This document shows positions 5,352-5,807 of a stretch of 5,807 nt of DNA, piece after piece. The position numbers and the translations under genes are program-made. The first letter of the stretch is position 1; each line of letters opens with the position of its first letter. The stretch is from Planctomycetota bacterium (GTDB lineage: Bacteria > Planctomycetota > B129-G9): NCBI GenBank assembly GCA_030622295.1, contig JAUXGI010000087.1, positions 1 through 5,807 on the forward strand, read 5' to 3'. The notes under the pieces were generated by a model. It had not been told where the DNA came from. It searched no databases and saw only the letters and a list, made by a program, of their open reading frames with translations.

Positions 5352-5663
5352 ATGGAAGAAGTAATTCGCAAAATACTGCAAGTTGAAGAAGAGGCGAAGG
5401 CGATCGTGGAGCGGGGTGAGCGCGAGGCGAACGATGTCCTCGAGAACGCCCGCAAGGACGTGCGCAGGATAGTCGATGACGCGCAGACAAACGCCCGGGA
5501 GCAGGCCGCGCGCCTCGTGGAAGAAGCGGTCGCCGCCGCGCGGGAAGCCGCTCGGAAGTACCTGGATGAGGAGGCACGGGCAGCAGAAAAATCGGTCCGA
5601 GTGGATGACTCGAGCCGGGAGAAGGCAGTTCAACTCGTAATGAAATCCCTGGGATCCGATTGA
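5352..5663 (+). CDS. V/A-type ATPase peripheral-stalk subunit G/H-like protein
   Basis: A 103-residue protein that is almost entirely charged alpha helix: a long run rich in Glu, Ala, Arg and Lys (residues 5-85, for example EEEAKAIVERGEREANDVL) with heptad character, lacking Cys and aromatic clusters. This is the look of the G/H (AhaH/NtpF-like) stalk subunit, which pairs with subunit E to tie the catalytic head to the membrane part of V/A-ATPases. The N-terminus MEEVIRKILQVEEEAK is typical of the family, where a short start helix precedes the coiled coil. A longer reading frame from 5199 exists, but its extra 51 residues are Arg/Gly-rich and not helical, so the ATG at 5352 is preferred, although its ribosome site is weak. 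The next gene begins 36 nt later and resembles ATPase subunit C, which supports the call. Low-complexity coiled coils are easily misnamed, hence moderate confidence. Confidence 0.72.
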   Translation: MEEVIRKILQVEEEAKAIVERGEREANDVLENARKDVRRIVDDAQTNAREQAARLVEEAVAAAREAARKYLDEEARAAEKSVRVDDSSREKAVQLVMKSLGSD

Positions 5664-5699
5664 TTTCGTCCCGCGTGAGTCGTAAGCCCACGAGAACTC

Positions 5700-5807
5700 A
5701 TGGTTCTGCAGACAGAAAAGCCGAAACTGGTAAGCGACCGCGCCTTTCTGGCGGCAAAGATACGCGCGCTCAAGGCGAAGATTCTGGCCGGGCCGGATCT
5801 GGCCAAA
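5700..5807 (+). CDS. V/A-type ATPase subunit C (AC39 / central-stalk d type), N-terminal fragment cut by the right edge
   Basis: Only 36 residues are visible: MVLQTEKPKL then VSDRAFLAAKIRALKAKILA and GPDLAK. The segment AFLAAKIRALKAKIL resembles the first helix of subunit C, where a Y/F-x-x-A/N-A-R/K-I/V-R-A pattern is usual. Subunit C sits between the rotating central stalk and the c-ring, linking ATP turnover to ion transport. The ATG at 5700 is the first start after an in-frame stop at 5676-5678; its ribosome site is weak. It follows the stalk subunit by 36 nt in the same direction, as expected in a V/A-ATPase operon, with subunits A, B, D, I and K probably downstream. With so short a fragment, another subunit of the complex is possible. 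Confidence 0.6.
   Translation, partial: MVLQTEKPKLVSDRAFLAAKIRALKAKILAGPDLAK

Noticed and set aside
4748..5455. A 235-codon minus-strand open frame opposite ptsN
   Set aside because: It is a shadow of ptsN, which has the intact EIIA phosphorylation motif and the family's length.
1..5807. CRISPR array, tRNA, insertion sequence or phage genes
   Set aside because: No regularly spaced repeats, cloverleaf-like segments, transposase or integrase motifs, or terminal inverted repeats were seen; gene content is metabolic throughout.

Overview
The window reads as chromosomal DNA from an anaerobic, GC-rich bacterium that uses the bacterial (acetogen-type) Wood-Ljungdahl pathway and a V/A-type rotary ATPase. 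The evidence is a full-length bacterial acetyl-CoA synthase (AcsB, 728 residues, all A-cluster cysteines present), the start of the corrinoid iron-sulfur protein large subunit (AcsC), a CooC/AcsF-family nickel-insertion ATPase, and two peripheral-stalk/central ATPase subunits of V/A type. No phylogenetic marker is present. The combination fits uncultivated anaerobic bacterial lineages as well as known acetogens, and I do not assign a phylum.

Layout. Positions 1-4572 form one leftward (minus-strand) gene cluster, read in transcription order from right to left: a CooC/AcsF-type ATPase (4572-3781), a four-cluster 4Fe-4S ferredoxin-like protein (3723-3172), a 60-residue protein with two CxxC motifs (3135-2953), acsB (2871-685) and acsC (534 to beyond the left edge). 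All genes point the same way with gaps of 36-150 nt, so they look like one operon. A good sigma70-type promoter (TTGACC, 18 nt, TATGAT) lies just upstream of the ATPase gene.

Positions 4573-4741 are a divergent control region. The leftward promoter has a G6A/TC6 inverted repeat straddling its -10 box, and a separate rightward TTGACA-17-TAGGGT promoter candidate is followed by a small leader hairpin.

Positions 4742-5807 are rightward: a solitary PtsN-like EIIA protein (4742-5194), a 157-nt spacer with small repeats, a coiled-coil V/A-ATPase stalk subunit (5352-5663) and the first 36 codons of what looks like ATPase subunit C (AC39), cut by the right edge.

How the parts fit: AcsB joins a methyl group delivered by the corrinoid protein (AcsC with AcsD, expected beyond the left edge), CO from CO dehydrogenase (not in this window) and CoA into acetyl-CoA. 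The CooC/AcsF ATPase would load nickel into AcsB and/or CODH. The ferredoxin would carry electrons for the complex or for activating it. The rightward genes concern energy coupling (ion-translocating ATPase) and a phosphorylation-dependent regulator. No mobile elements, tRNA, rRNA or CRISPR were seen, and no stretch over 300 nt lacks a gene. The least explained item is the small CxxC protein between the ferredoxin and acsB.
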